Part shown: positions 42,930 to 52,456 of the stretch, piece by piece | Numbering within the stretch: the first letter of the stretch is position 1 | How the letters are laid out: each line of letters opens with the position of its first letter | Source of the DNA: an uncultured Porphyromonadaceae bacterium | GTDB taxonomy: Bacteria > Bacteroidota > Bacteroidia > Bacteroidales > Muribaculaceae | NCBI GenBank assembly: GCA_905202215.1 | Contig: CAJKRG010000007.1 | Coordinates: forward strand, 31,428-95,427 | DNA length: 64,000 bases | Reading direction: 5' to 3' | Translations under genes and position numbers: made by a program | Notes under the pieces: model-generated | What the model was told of the DNA's origin: nothing | The model's input: the letters and a program-made list of their open reading frames with translations, nothing else | The model's database searches: none

Positions 42930-44932
42930 TCCAGCATTTTGAGAAATTCCTCTTCCGACACGATCGGTATGCCGAGTTTCTGAGCTTTCTCAAGTTTTGA
43001 CGGGCCCATATTTTCGCCTGCGAGTATGAAATCGGTCTTTTTTGAGATCGAACCTACGTTTTTACCTCCGTGAGCTTCGATCATGGTCTTGTACTGGTCG
43101 CGGCTGTGATGCGTGAAAACACCGCTGATGACAATGCTCTTGCCTTCGAGAACATTCGACAGCGCCTCGACGGCGGTGTCTTCTGGCATTTCCATCTGCA
43201 CGCCCGCTTCTCGAAGCCGCCTCACGGTCTCGAGGTTGGCTTCGTCGGCGAAGAATTCCGCTATTGTTCTGGCTATGCGCGGGCCTACATCTTCGATCGA
43301 TTCGAGTTCGGCTTCGCTCATGGTCATGAGGCGGTCCATGGAACCTGCCGCCTTGGCTACTTTTTTGGCTGTCGTTTCGCCAACATAGGGTATGGAAAGA
43401 GCGAATACAACGCGTTCGAAAGGCACAAGCCGGCTTGCCGCGATACCGTCGATGACACGTTCGGCGCTCTTTTTGCCGAAGCCTTCGAGACCTTCGATCT
43501 GTTCGGCCCGAAGGTCGTACAGATCGGCTATATTTTTCACCAGTCCTTTTTCGAAGAGCAGCGCCGCCGTCTCTTCGCCTATGCCGTCGATGTTCATCAT
43601 GCGGCGACCCACGAAATGCTCGATTCGGCCTGTGATCTGCGGCAGGCAGCCGCTTTTGTTGGGGCATACCCAGGCGGCTTCGCCCTCGACGCGTACCAGT
43701 GGTGTGCCGCATGCCGGGCAGTGGCTCACGAATTCTACGGCACGGCTGTCTTTTTCGCGCGCATCGGTGTCTACTCCCGTGATTTTGGGAATGATCTCGC
43801 CGCCTTTTTCAACGTAAAGCATATCGTGCTCGTGTATGTCGAGGGTGCGCATTATGTCTTCATTGTGGAGCGAGGCACGCTTTACTACAGTGCCAGACAG
43901 AAGAACAGGCTCAAGGTTGGCGACAGGTGTGATAATTCCCATGCGGCCTACGTCGAACGACACGAACCGCAGCCGTGTGAGCGCACGTTCGGCCGCGAAT
44001 TTATAGGCCACCGCCCATCGGGGCGATTTGGCCGTGAATCCCAGATTGAGCTGCTGGCGCAGGGAGTTGACCTTGAACACAAGACCGTCGGTAGCTACGG
44101 GAAGTTCGCGTCTCGCCTTGTCCCAGTAGTTTATGTAGTGGTCTACATCTTCGATAGTGTGGAGCAGAGTCATGGCCTCAGATACCTTGAAACCCCATTT
44201 GCGGGCCTCGATCATGTTGTCGTAATGGTTGTCGAAAGGCAGATTGTCTCCGAGGAGATAATAGAGATAGGCATCGAGGCCGCGGCGGCCCACTTCGGCA
44301 GGATTCAGCAGTTTGAGTGTTCCGGCGGCGGCGTTGCGCGGATTCGCGAACAGCGCTTCGCCGGCGGCCTCGCGTTCGGCGTTCAGACGGTCGAAGGCCT
44401 TCCACGGCAACACGATCTCTCCTCGTATCTCGAAGAAATCCGGATAGCCCGAGCCTTGCAACTTCAGAGGAATCGACCGTATCGTACGCACGTTGTCGGT
44501 CACGTCATCGCCTTTCTCGCCGTCGCCGCGTGTCACGGCCCGCACCAGCATGCCGTGCTCGTAGATGAGGGAAATGCCCGTGCCGTCGAATTTCATCTCG
44601 CCCACTATATCGGTCCGCTGGCCGTAGAGGGCCTCGTCGGTTCGTTTCACCCACGCATCGACATCCTCGATACTGTATGTGTTGGCCAATGAGAGCATAG
44701 GGTAGATGTGTCGCACCTGTTCGAAGCCCTTGCTTATGTCGGAGCCTACGCGCTGAGTTGGCGAATTGGGATCGGCAAGTTCGGGATGGGCGGCTTCGAG
44801 AGCTTCGAGTTCTTTCATCATCATGTCGAACTCGCGGTCGGAAATCTCCGGCCTGTTCAGTATATAGTAGTTGTGGTTGTGGCGATGAAGTTTGTCGCGC
44901 AACCTTTCGATACGTTCTTTATCCTGTTCCAT
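42926..44932 (-). CDS. ligA: NAD+-dependent DNA ligase
   Basis: 668 residues. It seals nicks in replication and repair using NAD+. The adenylated lysine is K114 in EMKFDGTGISL (KxDG motif). The Ia domain at the N-terminus (HNHNYYILNRPEISDREFD) binds NMN. The zinc finger is CPACGTPL...CPNKSGC, followed by helix-hairpin-helix repeats (EGLEGFGKKSAERVIDGI) and a C-terminal BRCT domain (KSIVISGVFTHHSRDQ). Length is normal. TAACTTTG lies 21 nt upstream. Confidence 0.96.
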   Translation of the reverse strand: MEQDKERIERLRDKLHRHNHNYYILNRPEISDREFDMMMKELEALEAAHPELADPNSPTQRVGSDISKGFEQVRHIYPMLSLANTYSIEDVDAWVKRTDEALYGQRTDIVGEMKFDGTGISLIYEHGMLVRAVTRGDGEKGDDVTDNVRTIRSIPLKLQGSGYPDFFEIRGEIVLPWKAFDRLNAEREAAGEALFANPRNAAAGTLKLLNPAEVGRRGLDAYLYYLLGDNLPFDNHYDNMIEARKWGFKVSEAMTLLHTIEDVDHYINYWDKARRELPVATDGLVFKVNSLRQQLNLGFTAKSPRWAVAYKFAAERALTRLRFVSFDVGRMGIITPVANLEPVLLSGTVVKRASLHNEDIMRTLDIHEHDMLYVEKGGEIIPKITGVDTDAREKDSRAVEFVSHCPACGTPLVRVEGEAAWVCPNKSGCLPQITGRIEHFVGRRMMNIDGIGEETAALLFEKGLVKNIADLYDLRAEQIEGLEGFGKKSAERVIDGIAASRLVPFERVVFALSIPYVGETTAKKVAKAAGSMDRLMTMSEAELESIEDVGPRIARTIAEFFADEANLETVRRLREAGVQMEMPEDTAVEALSNVLEGKSIVISGVFTHHSRDQYKTMIEAHGGKNVGSISKKTDFILAGENMGPSKLEKAQKLGIPIVSEEEFLKMLD

Positions 44933-44952
44933 TTTCTGAATGAAGTGTTATG

Positions 44953-44960
44953 CAAAGTTA
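44953..44960 (-). promoter_or_regulatory. -7 element of ligA
   Basis: TAACTTTG read on the minus strand, 21 nt before the ligA ATG. Confidence 0.72.
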
Positions 44961-45005
44961 CATGTTTTTTTGGATACTTTGTCGGAGAGTGTCGTCGTGA
45001 AACCG

Positions 45006-45022
45006 AAAAATCACTACCTTTG
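45006..45022 (+). promoter_or_regulatory. Promoter of engB
   Basis: TACCTTTG (45015-45022) within AAAAATCACTACCTTTG. The same 17 bases recur before nqrA at 57065-57081. Confidence 0.75.
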
Positions 45023-45060
45023 TTATAACATTATATTATATAACTGACATAGCAGAAAAA

Positions 45061-45660
45061 ATGATCATAAATACAGCACGCTTCGTCGTCAGCAATACCG
45101 ATTATAGAAAGTGTCCGGCTGAAAACAGACACGAATATGCTTTTATCGGGCGTTCGAATGTCGGTAAATCGTCCCTTATCAATATGCTAACCGGCAAGAA
45201 AAATCTTGCCATGACTTCTTCGACTCCTGGCAAGACTATGCTTATCAACCATTTTCTCGTGGATGATTCGTGGTATATCGTCGATCTGCCCGGCTATGGC
45301 TATGCGCGCCGCAGCAAAGCCGACCGCGACCGTCTCGAAGAGATAATAAAAAGCTATATCCTCGGACGCGAGCAGATGACCAATCTTTTCGTGCTCATTG
45401 ATAGCCGGCATAAGCCGCAGGCCATAGATCTTGAATTTATGGAGTGGCTCGGAGAGAACGGAGTGCCGTTCAGCATCGTTTTCACTAAAATGGATAAACT
45501 TTCATCTAACGCCGGCAAGAAGCTGACTGCCGATTACTGCGCCTCGCTTCTGGAGCAGTGGGAGGAACTGCCTCCGGTTTTCCGTACGTCGAGCGAGGAT
45601 CGTAGAGGACGTGACGCCATTCTGGCCTATATCGAAGAAATGAACCGACTGCCGTTATAG
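45061..45660 (+). CDS. engB: Ribosome-biogenesis GTPase EngB/YsxC
   Basis: 199 residues. It assists late 50S subunit assembly. G motifs in order: G1 GRSNVGKSS (30-38), G2 STPGKT, G3 DLPGYGYA (the family hallmark), G4 TKMDK, G5 SS. Length is usual. A small protein gene follows after 34 nt. Confidence 0.95.
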   Translation: MIINTARFVVSNTDYRKCPAENRHEYAFIGRSNVGKSSLINMLTGKKNLAMTSSTPGKTMLINHFLVDDSWYIVDLPGYGYARRSKADRDRLEEIIKSYILGREQMTNLFVLIDSRHKPQAIDLEFMEWLGENGVPFSIVFTKMDKLSSNAGKKLTADYCASLLEQWEELPPVFRTSSEDRRGRDAILAYIEEMNRLPL

Positions 45661-45694
45661 TGTGTTTTTTATAAAAACATATTATAATTGTATT

Positions 45695-45856
45695 ATGAAC
45701 GATAAAAAGAAAAAAGATACCAAGGAATCGGTAAGGCAGTCCGAAAAAGAGTATCCGGGCGTGGCAATCGACCGTGGAGATGACGATGTTGTGAATTCCG
45801 AGCTTGTCAAGGAACGTACCAAGACATTGGGCTACAATCCGCGCGATTACAAGTAA
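45695..45856 (+). CDS. Small hydrophilic protein, possibly conserved in Bacteroidetes
   Basis: 53 residues from MNDKKKKDTKESVRQSEKEY; a GTG start 33 nt earlier would add a hydrophobic leader that looks untranslated. Highly charged, no helix or cysteine, ends KTLGYNPRDYK. The codon use matches neighbours, so it is likely real. It follows engB by 34 nt and is ended by a long perfect hairpin. I do not recognise a function. Confidence 0.65.
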   Translation: MNDKKKKDTKESVRQSEKEYPGVAIDRGDDDVVNSELVKERTKTLGYNPRDYK

Positions 45857-45870
45857 GCCAATATGGAATT

Positions 45871-45918
45871 CAGAACCCGCGGTATGATTGCGTCAATGCG
45901 ATCATACCGCGGGTTCTG
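45871..45918. terminator. Perfect 18-bp hairpin between convergent genes
   Basis: CAGAACCCGCGGTATGAT at 45871-45888 pairs exactly with 45901-45918, loop of 12. It sits between the small protein gene and hutI, which converge. There is no T-run on either side, so termination is inferred from position and stability. Confidence 0.65.
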
Positions 45919-45946
45919 ATGTATATTGATCTGTGTGCGGATCGGG

Positions 45947-47185
45947 TCAGATGAAACGGCCCCGTATGCACACGCGGTTTATGAACGGCTCTGTATAGGC
46001 ATAGGGTATATAGGCTGCGGAAGGCACGGGATTGGTGATGATGAAGGAGGCATCGCGCCCCGGCGATATGGCTCCGGCTGTGTCGCCGAGTTCCATGGCT
46101 GCCGCGCCGTTCAGCGTACATGCCGCAAGCGATTCGCCGGGCGTCAGCTTCATCTTGATACAGCCGAGGGCCATTACCATGCGCATGTCGCCCGATGGCG
46201 ATGACCCCGGGTTATAGTCGCTCGCAAGGGCTACCGGAAGACCGGCGTCGACGGCCATACGTGCCGGAGCATAGGGCATGCCGAGGAAAAAGGATGCCCC
46301 CGGAAGCATGGTCGGTATGGTCTGCGAGGTGCGCAGTGTTTCGATCTCTTCGGCGCCCATTCGTTCCAGATGATCGACCGACACGGCATTGCGGCTCACG
46401 CCTGCCTGTACGCCCCCGGAGCAGTCAAGCTCGTTGGCATGTATTTTGGGTTTCATGCCGAAGCGTGCCGCGGCATCGAGTATGCGCAGTGTCTCGTCGA
46501 CGGTGAAGAAGCCGCGGTCGCAGAACACATCGACATAGTCGGCAAACCCTTCGGCCGCCACGGCAGGCAGCATTTCGTCGATAAGCATGGCCACATAGTC
46601 GCCCTGGCGTCCGGCGTAGGCGCGCCCGACGGCATGAGCTCCCAGAAAAGTGATTTTCACTCTCGCATCGAGGGCTTCGCGCATGCGGGCGGCCACACGG
46701 AGCATTTTAAGCTCTGCTGCGGTGTCGAGTCCGTAGCCGCTTTTGATTTCCATGGAACCCGTGCCCTTGGCCTGCATCTGGAGGGCTCGGCTCATGGCGC
46801 TTTCGAAGAGATCGTTCTCGCTCGTAAGCGCTACGCGGTCGGCCGAATTGAGGATTCCTCCGCCGCGCTTGGCAATCTCCTCGTAGCTCAGGCCGCGTAT
46901 CTTGTCGAGGAACTCGCCTTCGCGACTTCCGGCATAGATTATGTGGGTGTGTGAGTCGCAGAAAGCCGGAAGCAGCAGTCCTCGGCGCGCATCGACGGTC
47001 TCCTGACCGGCAAGCATTTCGCCCGTGAGCTCGGCCATGCTGCCGAAGGAGTGTATTTTCCCGTCTTCGACACGCAGCCACGCATTGTCGAGAATGGCCT
47101 GACCTTGCTCCATCTCGCGGCCGCAAAGACGTGTGGTGGCCTGCGGCACGATCATGTGGATCGCACCTATGTTTATAACGTACAT
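45947..47185 (-). CDS. hutI: Imidazolonepropionase
   Basis: 412 residues. It hydrolyses 4-imidazolone-5-propionate to N-formimino-L-glutamate. Amidohydrolase motifs: the metal HxH in CDSHTHIIYAG, GTGSMEIKSGYGLD, the metal His in GAHAV and HANEL, and the Asp in ASDYNPGSS, which is specific to HutI. Start overlaps hutH by 13 nt. Fourth gene of the operon. Confidence 0.95.
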   Translation of the reverse strand: MYVINIGAIHMIVPQATTRLCGREMEQGQAILDNAWLRVEDGKIHSFGSMAELTGEMLAGQETVDARRGLLLPAFCDSHTHIIYAGSREGEFLDKIRGLSYEEIAKRGGGILNSADRVALTSENDLFESAMSRALQMQAKGTGSMEIKSGYGLDTAAELKMLRVAARMREALDARVKITFLGAHAVGRAYAGRQGDYVAMLIDEMLPAVAAEGFADYVDVFCDRGFFTVDETLRILDAAARFGMKPKIHANELDCSGGVQAGVSRNAVSVDHLERMGAEEIETLRTSQTIPTMLPGASFFLGMPYAPARMAVDAGLPVALASDYNPGSSPSGDMRMVMALGCIKMKLTPGESLAACTLNGAAAMELGDTAGAISPGRDASFIITNPVPSAAYIPYAYTEPFINRVCIRGRFI

Positions 47186-48660
47186 TTTTCGACGAATTTT
47201 ACCGAACGGTCAATCAGAGGCGACATAACCGTGTCTACATCGATGAAAGGCACTTCGGCGCGGAATGCCTCGAACATAGCCTCCACCTTAGGGCTTGACT
47301 TGAGCGGACGGCGGAATTCGAGGGCCTGTGCGGCCGCCATAAGTTCTATGCCGAGCACACGGGTGGTGTTGTCGATGACGCGCATCAGCTTTGTGGCCGC
47401 GTTGGCGCCCATCGACACATGGTCTTCCTGGCCCTGCGACGACGGAATGCTGTCGCAGCTTGTCGGCCAGCACAGTCCCTTGCTCTGATTGACTATGGAG
47501 GCGGCGGCATACTGCGTGATCATGAAGCCGCTGTTGAGGCCCGGTTTGGCGACGAGGAAAGAGGGGAGTCCGCGGGTGCCCCCGATGAGCTTGTAGATGC
47601 GGCGTTCGGATATGTTCGACAGTTCGGTCATGGCCAGAGCCAGATAGTCCATCGGCATGGCTATCGGTTCGCCGTGGAAGTTGCCGGCCGAAACAATCAG
47701 GTCATCTTCGGGGAATATGGTCGGATTGTCTGTCGGGCTGTTTATTTCGTTTGTGAGTTTTTCAGACACGAAGCATATGGCATCGGCTACGGCGCCGTGT
47801 ACCTGAGGTATGCAGCGGAAGGAGTAGGGATCCTGCACGTGCTCCTTGTGGCGCGCTATAAGTTCGCTTCCCTCGAGAAGTGCGCGCATGTCCTCGGCCA
47901 CTTTTATCTGACCTTGCTGATGGCGAACCTCGTTCACGAGGTTTCCGAACGGTTCTATGCGGCCGTCGAAAGCATCGAGCGACATCGCCGCCACGGCGTT
48001 GGCTGTGTCGAGAAGGTGCATGGCTTTTCCGAGGGCTGTCACGCCGTGCGCCGACATGAACTGGGTGCCGTTGAGCAGCGCGAGGCCTTCCTTCGACATC
48101 AGTTTGATGGGAGCCCAGCCTTTTTCACGGAGTACTTCGGCGGCTGGACGCACTTTGCCTTCTGTTTCCACCTCGCCTTCGCCGATGAGCGGCAGGCACA
48201 TGTTGGCCAGAGGCGCCAGATCACCTGAGGCCCCGAGTGAGCCCTGGCTGTAGACCACGGGCACGATTCCGGCGTTGAACATGTCGATAAGACGCTCGAC
48301 CGTAGCGAGCTGTACGCCCGAGTTGCCGTAGCTCAGCGATATGATCTTGAGGAGCATCATCATGCGCACGATATCGGATGGCACGCGCTCGCCGACACCG
48401 CATGCATGCGATTTGACGAGGTTTTCCTGAAGCTGCTGCAGATCGTCGGTATTGATCGATATGTTGCAGAGCGATCCGAAGCCGGTGGTGATGCCGTAGA
48501 GAGGTTCGCGGCACGAGGCTATTTTGGCGTCGAGATATTCGCGGCAGCGCACGATGAGTTTTTTCGACTCTTCGCTGAGCGATATTTTTGTGCCGTTTTC
48601 GACTATGGCGCATACCTCGGGTATGTTGATATGGGTGGGGGAGATATGATGGATTTTCAT
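47173..48660 (-). CDS. hutH: Histidine ammonia-lyase
   Basis: 495 residues from MKIHHISPTHINIPEV; the ATG overlaps the hutU TGA (ATGA). It removes ammonia from histidine to give urocanate. The MIO prosthetic group forms from Ala-Ser-Gly in GSLGASGDLAPLANM. YGITTGFGSLCNI (catalytic Tyr loop), QDPYSFRCIPQVHGA and SNISERRIYKLI are family markers. A longer frame (to 48927) crosses hutU in another frame and is not real. Confidence 0.96.
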   Translation of the reverse strand: MKIHHISPTHINIPEVCAIVENGTKISLSEESKKLIVRCREYLDAKIASCREPLYGITTGFGSLCNISINTDDLQQLQENLVKSHACGVGERVPSDIVRMMMLLKIISLSYGNSGVQLATVERLIDMFNAGIVPVVYSQGSLGASGDLAPLANMCLPLIGEGEVETEGKVRPAAEVLREKGWAPIKLMSKEGLALLNGTQFMSAHGVTALGKAMHLLDTANAVAAMSLDAFDGRIEPFGNLVNEVRHQQGQIKVAEDMRALLEGSELIARHKEHVQDPYSFRCIPQVHGAVADAICFVSEKLTNEINSPTDNPTIFPEDDLIVSAGNFHGEPIAMPMDYLALAMTELSNISERRIYKLIGGTRGLPSFLVAKPGLNSGFMITQYAAASIVNQSKGLCWPTSCDSIPSSQGQEDHVSMGANAATKLMRVIDNTTRVLGIELMAAAQALEFRRPLKSSPKVEAMFEAFRAEVPFIDVDTVMSPLIDRSVKFVEKCTL

Positions 48661-50672
48661 TTGAGTGCGTTTTCGATGGTTTCGTCGGATGCAAAGTTGG
48701 GAAGGGTAACGGTCAGGCCCGGTGTGCGGGCCATCTCGCGGCGTATGGCGTCGTATGCGCCCTTGTTGCGGGCCCAGCTGCGTCGGGCAATGCCGTTGTT
48801 GACATCCCAGAGCAGCATGCGGCTGATACGGGTGTCGGCTTCGGGACTGCCGTCGATCACCATGCCGAAGCCGCCGTTGATGACTTCGCCCCAGCCTACG
48901 CCGCCTCCGTTGTGCAGCGATACCCATGTGGCTCCGCGGAAGGAGTCACCGATCACATTGTGCACGGCCATGTCGGCGGTGAAGCGTGAGCCGTCGTAGA
49001 TATTGGAGGTCTCGCGGTATGGCGAGTCTGTACCGGACACGTCGTGATGGTCGCGGCCGAGCACCACCGGCGCCGAGATCTCTCCGTTGCGGATAGCCTC
49101 GTTGAAGGCCAGCGCTATCTTGGTGCGGCCTTCAGAGTCGGCGTAGAGTATTCGGGCCTGCGAGCCAACCACAAGATGGTTGGCGCCGGCCTCTTTGATC
49201 CAGTGGATATTGTCGTCGAGTTGCCCCTTGATGTCGTCGGGCGCCTCGCGGCGTATTTCCTCGAGTACCCGTGCCGCTATGCGGTCGGTTGCGGCGAGGT
49301 CTTCGGGCTTGCCTGAGGTACACACCCAGCGGAAGGGGCCGAAGCCATAGTCGAAGAACAGCGGCCCCATGATGTCCTGCACATACGAGGGATAGCGGAA
49401 GCGGCCGTCGGGGGCCGTTACATCGGCTCCGGCACGCGACGATTCGAGCAGGAAGGCGTTGCCGTAGTCGAAGAAGTACATGCCGCGGTCGGCGAGGCGG
49501 TTGATGGCCGCCACCTGACGGCGCAGCGATTCCTGTACGCGTTTCTTGAACTCCTCGGGATTCTCGGCCATCATGGCCTTCGACTCCTCGAAGCTCAGCC
49601 CGACAGGGTAATAGCCTCCGGCCCACGGGTTATGGAGCGAAGTCTGATCGGAGCCGAGCTCTACCTCAATGCCTTCGTCGGCAAGGCGCTCCCACAGATC
49701 TACCACGTTGCCGAGGTAGGCGAGCGACAGGGGTTTGCGTTCGGCACGGGCCTGCTGTGCGCGGGATATGAGCTCGTCGAGCGAGTCATATACCTCATCG
49801 ACCCAGCCCTGCTTGTGACGTGTCTCGACTGCCTTGGGGTTTATTTCGGCCACAATGCTCACCACACCGGCGATGTTGCCTGCCTTGGGCTGTGCGCCTG
49901 ACATGCCGCCGAGGCCGGCGCTGACAAAGAGCATGCCGCCCAGATCCTTGCGTCCCGGAGCGAGGCGTCGGCGACCGGCGTTGAGCACCGTGATAGTAGT
50001 GCCGTGTACGATGCCCTGCGGTCCGATATACATATACGATCCGGCGGTCATCTGTCCGTATTGGCTCACGCCGAGGGCGTTGAAGCGTTCCCAGTCGTCG
50101 GGCTTGGAGTAGTTGGGTATGACCATGCCGTTGGTCACGACCACGCGGGGCGCCTCCTTGTGCGAGGGGAAGAGGCCGAGAGGATGGCCAGAGTACATGA
50201 CGAGTGTCTGCTCGTCGGTCATCTCGCTGAGGTAACGCATGGTGAGAAGATACTGTGCCCAGTTTTGGAACACGGCGCCGTTGCCGCCGTAGGTTATCAG
50301 TTCGTGGGGGTGCTGGGCTACAGCCGGGTCGAGGTTGTTCTGTATCATCATCATGATGGCCGCGGCCTGACGCGAGCGCGCCGGATAGGCATCGATAGGT
50401 CTCGCATACATAGGGTAGTCGGGACGGTAACGATACATGTAGATACGTCCGTAGGTGCGCAGCTCTTCTGCGAACTCAGGCGCGAGTTCGGCATGCTGTT
50501 CGGCCGGGAAATAGCGCAGGGCGTTTCTCAGGGCGAGCCGTTCTTCCTCGGGGGTGAGTATCTTCTTGCGCCGGGGCGCATGGTTCACGTCTTTGTCATA
50601 AGGCTTGGGCGCCGGAACGGATGCGGGGATTCCTGCGGCGACAGCCTGCTTGAATTCTATGTCGGTCATCAC
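48657..50672 (-). CDS. hutU: Urocanate hydratase
   Basis: 671 residues, longer than the ~550 of proteobacterial HutU because of N-terminal and internal additions usual in Bacteroidetes forms. It converts urocanate to imidazolonepropionate with NAD+ as electrophile. YIGPQGIVHGTT and the glycine-rich NAD loop (SAGLGGMSGAQ), QTSLHNPWAGGYYPVG, and HNGGGVGWGEVINGG are diagnostic. Overlaps ftcD by 4 nt and hutH by 4 nt. Confidence 0.95.
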   Translation of the reverse strand: MMTDIEFKQAVAAGIPASVPAPKPYDKDVNHAPRRKKILTPEEERLALRNALRYFPAEQHAELAPEFAEELRTYGRIYMYRYRPDYPMYARPIDAYPARSRQAAAIMMMIQNNLDPAVAQHPHELITYGGNGAVFQNWAQYLLTMRYLSEMTDEQTLVMYSGHPLGLFPSHKEAPRVVVTNGMVIPNYSKPDDWERFNALGVSQYGQMTAGSYMYIGPQGIVHGTTITVLNAGRRRLAPGRKDLGGMLFVSAGLGGMSGAQPKAGNIAGVVSIVAEINPKAVETRHKQGWVDEVYDSLDELISRAQQARAERKPLSLAYLGNVVDLWERLADEGIEVELGSDQTSLHNPWAGGYYPVGLSFEESKAMMAENPEEFKKRVQESLRRQVAAINRLADRGMYFFDYGNAFLLESSRAGADVTAPDGRFRYPSYVQDIMGPLFFDYGFGPFRWVCTSGKPEDLAATDRIAARVLEEIRREAPDDIKGQLDDNIHWIKEAGANHLVVGSQARILYADSEGRTKIALAFNEAIRNGEISAPVVLGRDHHDVSGTDSPYRETSNIYDGSRFTADMAVHNVIGDSFRGATWVSLHNGGGVGWGEVINGGFGMVIDGSPEADTRISRMLLWDVNNGIARRSWARNKGAYDAIRREMARTPGLTVTLPNFASDETIENALK

Positions 50673-52375
50673 TTGGATATTATGTTTTCAACGATTCTGA
50701 TTATCTCTTCTTCCGCTTCTGCCGCGCGGGCCGCGATCTCTTTTCCGGCACCGACGAGTTCGGCGGCTTTTTCGCGGTCTTTGAGCTGAGCGGCGTTTAT
50801 CTCAACATTGAGCAGGGCGCCGCGTACTGCCGCACGCGCCGCCAGAGCACCGACACCCGCGTCGCTCGCCGAAGCGGGGTTGCCCATTGTCGCCATTGCT
50901 TTCAGAAGCGGGAAAGTCCCGTATGCCGTGCGGAGAGTGCGCAGGGGCACCTCTGTAGCGTAGAGGGTGGCTTCTTCCATGGCCCTGTCGCGTTCGGCTT
51001 TCTCGGCGTCGGTACCTTTAGGCATGCCGAAGACTGCCATGATGCGGTTGAAGGCCTCGGTATCCTCGTCGACAAGGTGGAGCAGCTGTTCCATCAGCGC
51101 CTGACCCTCTTCGGCGTAGTCTGAGAATTCCTCCCACCGCTCGTCCCAGCCGGGTTTGTGTGCCGAAAGATTGGCTACCATCGTTCCGAGAGCCGCTGCA
51201 AGGGCTCCCATGTATGCCGAGATGGAGCCTCCGCCGGGAGCGGGCGATTCCGACGCCGTTTCTTCGGCAAAGTGTCGGCATGTCATGCCGATAAGCTTTT
51301 CGCGCGATTCGGAACCTGCCTCAAGCATATATTCGACTACTTTTTCGGCAGGATCGAAAGGCTTGAGTTCGTCGAGTCCCATGCTTTTGACGGCTATACG
51401 CACGATTTCGCGCTCCGGAATACCAAGCGAACGCTGCTGACGGCGCAGGAAGTATTTTCCGGCCTCGACGAGAGCTTTCTTCGGCACGAGACCTACAATC
51501 TCGGTGCCTGTCACGCGTATGCCGCGCTCGCGGGCGGCCCGGCTCACTTCCTCGAAAGCCACATGCAGCGGTGTAGCCGAAGTATCGGTGATGTTCATCG
51601 ATACCTGCGCGATACCGTATTCGTCGATGAACCAGCCGATGGCCTTGGTGCCTTTGAGGGTGCCTGGTATCATCACGGGCTTGCCGTTTTCGTCCTTCAG
51701 GGGCTTGCCGGTAAGCTTGCCACCCTCACGGGCGGGACGCCCTTTCTCGCGCACGTCGAAGGCTATGGCGTTCGCACGCCGCGTAGATGTGGTGTTGAGG
51801 TTGAAATTGACGGCGATAAGGAAATCGCGGGCGCCGACTGCTGTCGCGCCTGTGCGTGCGGCGGCTTCATCGAACGGTCTGTCGCCGTAGTCGGGAGCCT
51901 TGCCCGGAGTATTCATTTTTTCGGGAAGCGCCTCGTATTCGCCTGCGCGGCAAACGGCGAGATTCTTGCGCTCGGGAGTATATGCCGCGGCCTCGTAGCA
52001 GTAGGTCGGCACACCGAGTTCGTCGGATATGCGTTTTGCGAGCTTGCGCGCCATTTCGGCGCACTCTTCGAGCGTCACGCCTGCCACGGGTATCAGCGGG
52101 AGCACGTCGGTCGCACCCATGCGGGGATGCGCGCCGTGGTGGTGACGCATGTCGATAAGCTCGGCGGCGCGTCGTACGCCTGCGAATGCGGCTTCCAGAA
52201 CGGCCTCAGGCTCGCCTACGAATGTTACGACAGTACGGTTTGTCGCGGCTCCGGGATCGACGTCGAGCAGTTTGATGCCTTCGACACTCTCGATGGCGTC
52301 GGTTATATTTTTGATGACTTCCAGATTGCGGCCTTCACTGAAATTAGGCACGCATTCGATGATTTTCTTATCCAT
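50669..52375 (-). CDS. ftcD: Bifunctional glutamate formimidoyltransferase/cyclodeaminase
   Basis: 568 residues from MDKKIIECVPNFSEGRN; the frame extends upstream but the -7 element lies inside that extension. The N-terminal half (about 1-330, with HHGAHPRMGATDV) transfers the formimino group from formiminoglutamate to tetrahydrofolate; the C-terminal half (about 355-568: ESPAPGGGSISAYMGALAAAL) is the cyclodeaminase that gives methenyl-THF and ammonia. Single-chain fusion as in animals and many Bacteroidetes. First gene of the hut operon. Confidence 0.95.
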   Translation of the reverse strand: MDKKIIECVPNFSEGRNLEVIKNITDAIESVEGIKLLDVDPGAATNRTVVTFVGEPEAVLEAAFAGVRRAAELIDMRHHHGAHPRMGATDVLPLIPVAGVTLEECAEMARKLAKRISDELGVPTYCYEAAAYTPERKNLAVCRAGEYEALPEKMNTPGKAPDYGDRPFDEAAARTGATAVGARDFLIAVNFNLNTTSTRRANAIAFDVREKGRPAREGGKLTGKPLKDENGKPVMIPGTLKGTKAIGWFIDEYGIAQVSMNITDTSATPLHVAFEEVSRAARERGIRVTGTEIVGLVPKKALVEAGKYFLRRQQRSLGIPEREIVRIAVKSMGLDELKPFDPAEKVVEYMLEAGSESREKLIGMTCRHFAEETASESPAPGGGSISAYMGALAAALGTMVANLSAHKPGWDERWEEFSDYAEEGQALMEQLLHLVDEDTEAFNRIMAVFGMPKGTDAEKAERDRAMEEATLYATEVPLRTLRTAYGTFPLLKAMATMGNPASASDAGVGALAARAAVRGALLNVEINAAQLKDREKAAELVGAGKEIAARAAEAEEEIIRIVENIISK

Positions 52376-52401
52376 GAAATGCTGATGAAAGGTTAACACC
52401 A

Positions 52402-52409
52402 CAAAGTTA
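52402..52409 (-). promoter_or_regulatory. -7 element of the hut operon, sets the ftcD start
   Basis: TAACTTTG on the minus strand. Transcription should start near 52395, which leaves about 20 nt to the ATG at 52375 and excludes the longer frame. Confidence 0.75.
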
Positions 52410-52456
52410 CGATTTTTTTTGACTATCCGATCCGCCAAAATGACGGTCAGTGTCAT

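Noticed and set aside
43070..44692. 540-residue frame antisense to ligA
   Set aside because: A shadow of ligA, with no motif and no promoter.
48661..48927. N-terminal extension of hutH
   Set aside because: Arginine-rich, out of frame inside hutU; the ATG overlapping the hutU TGA gives the normal HutH start.
51158..52396. 412-residue frame antisense to ftcD
   Set aside because: A shadow; it would also cross the hut promoter on the wrong strand.
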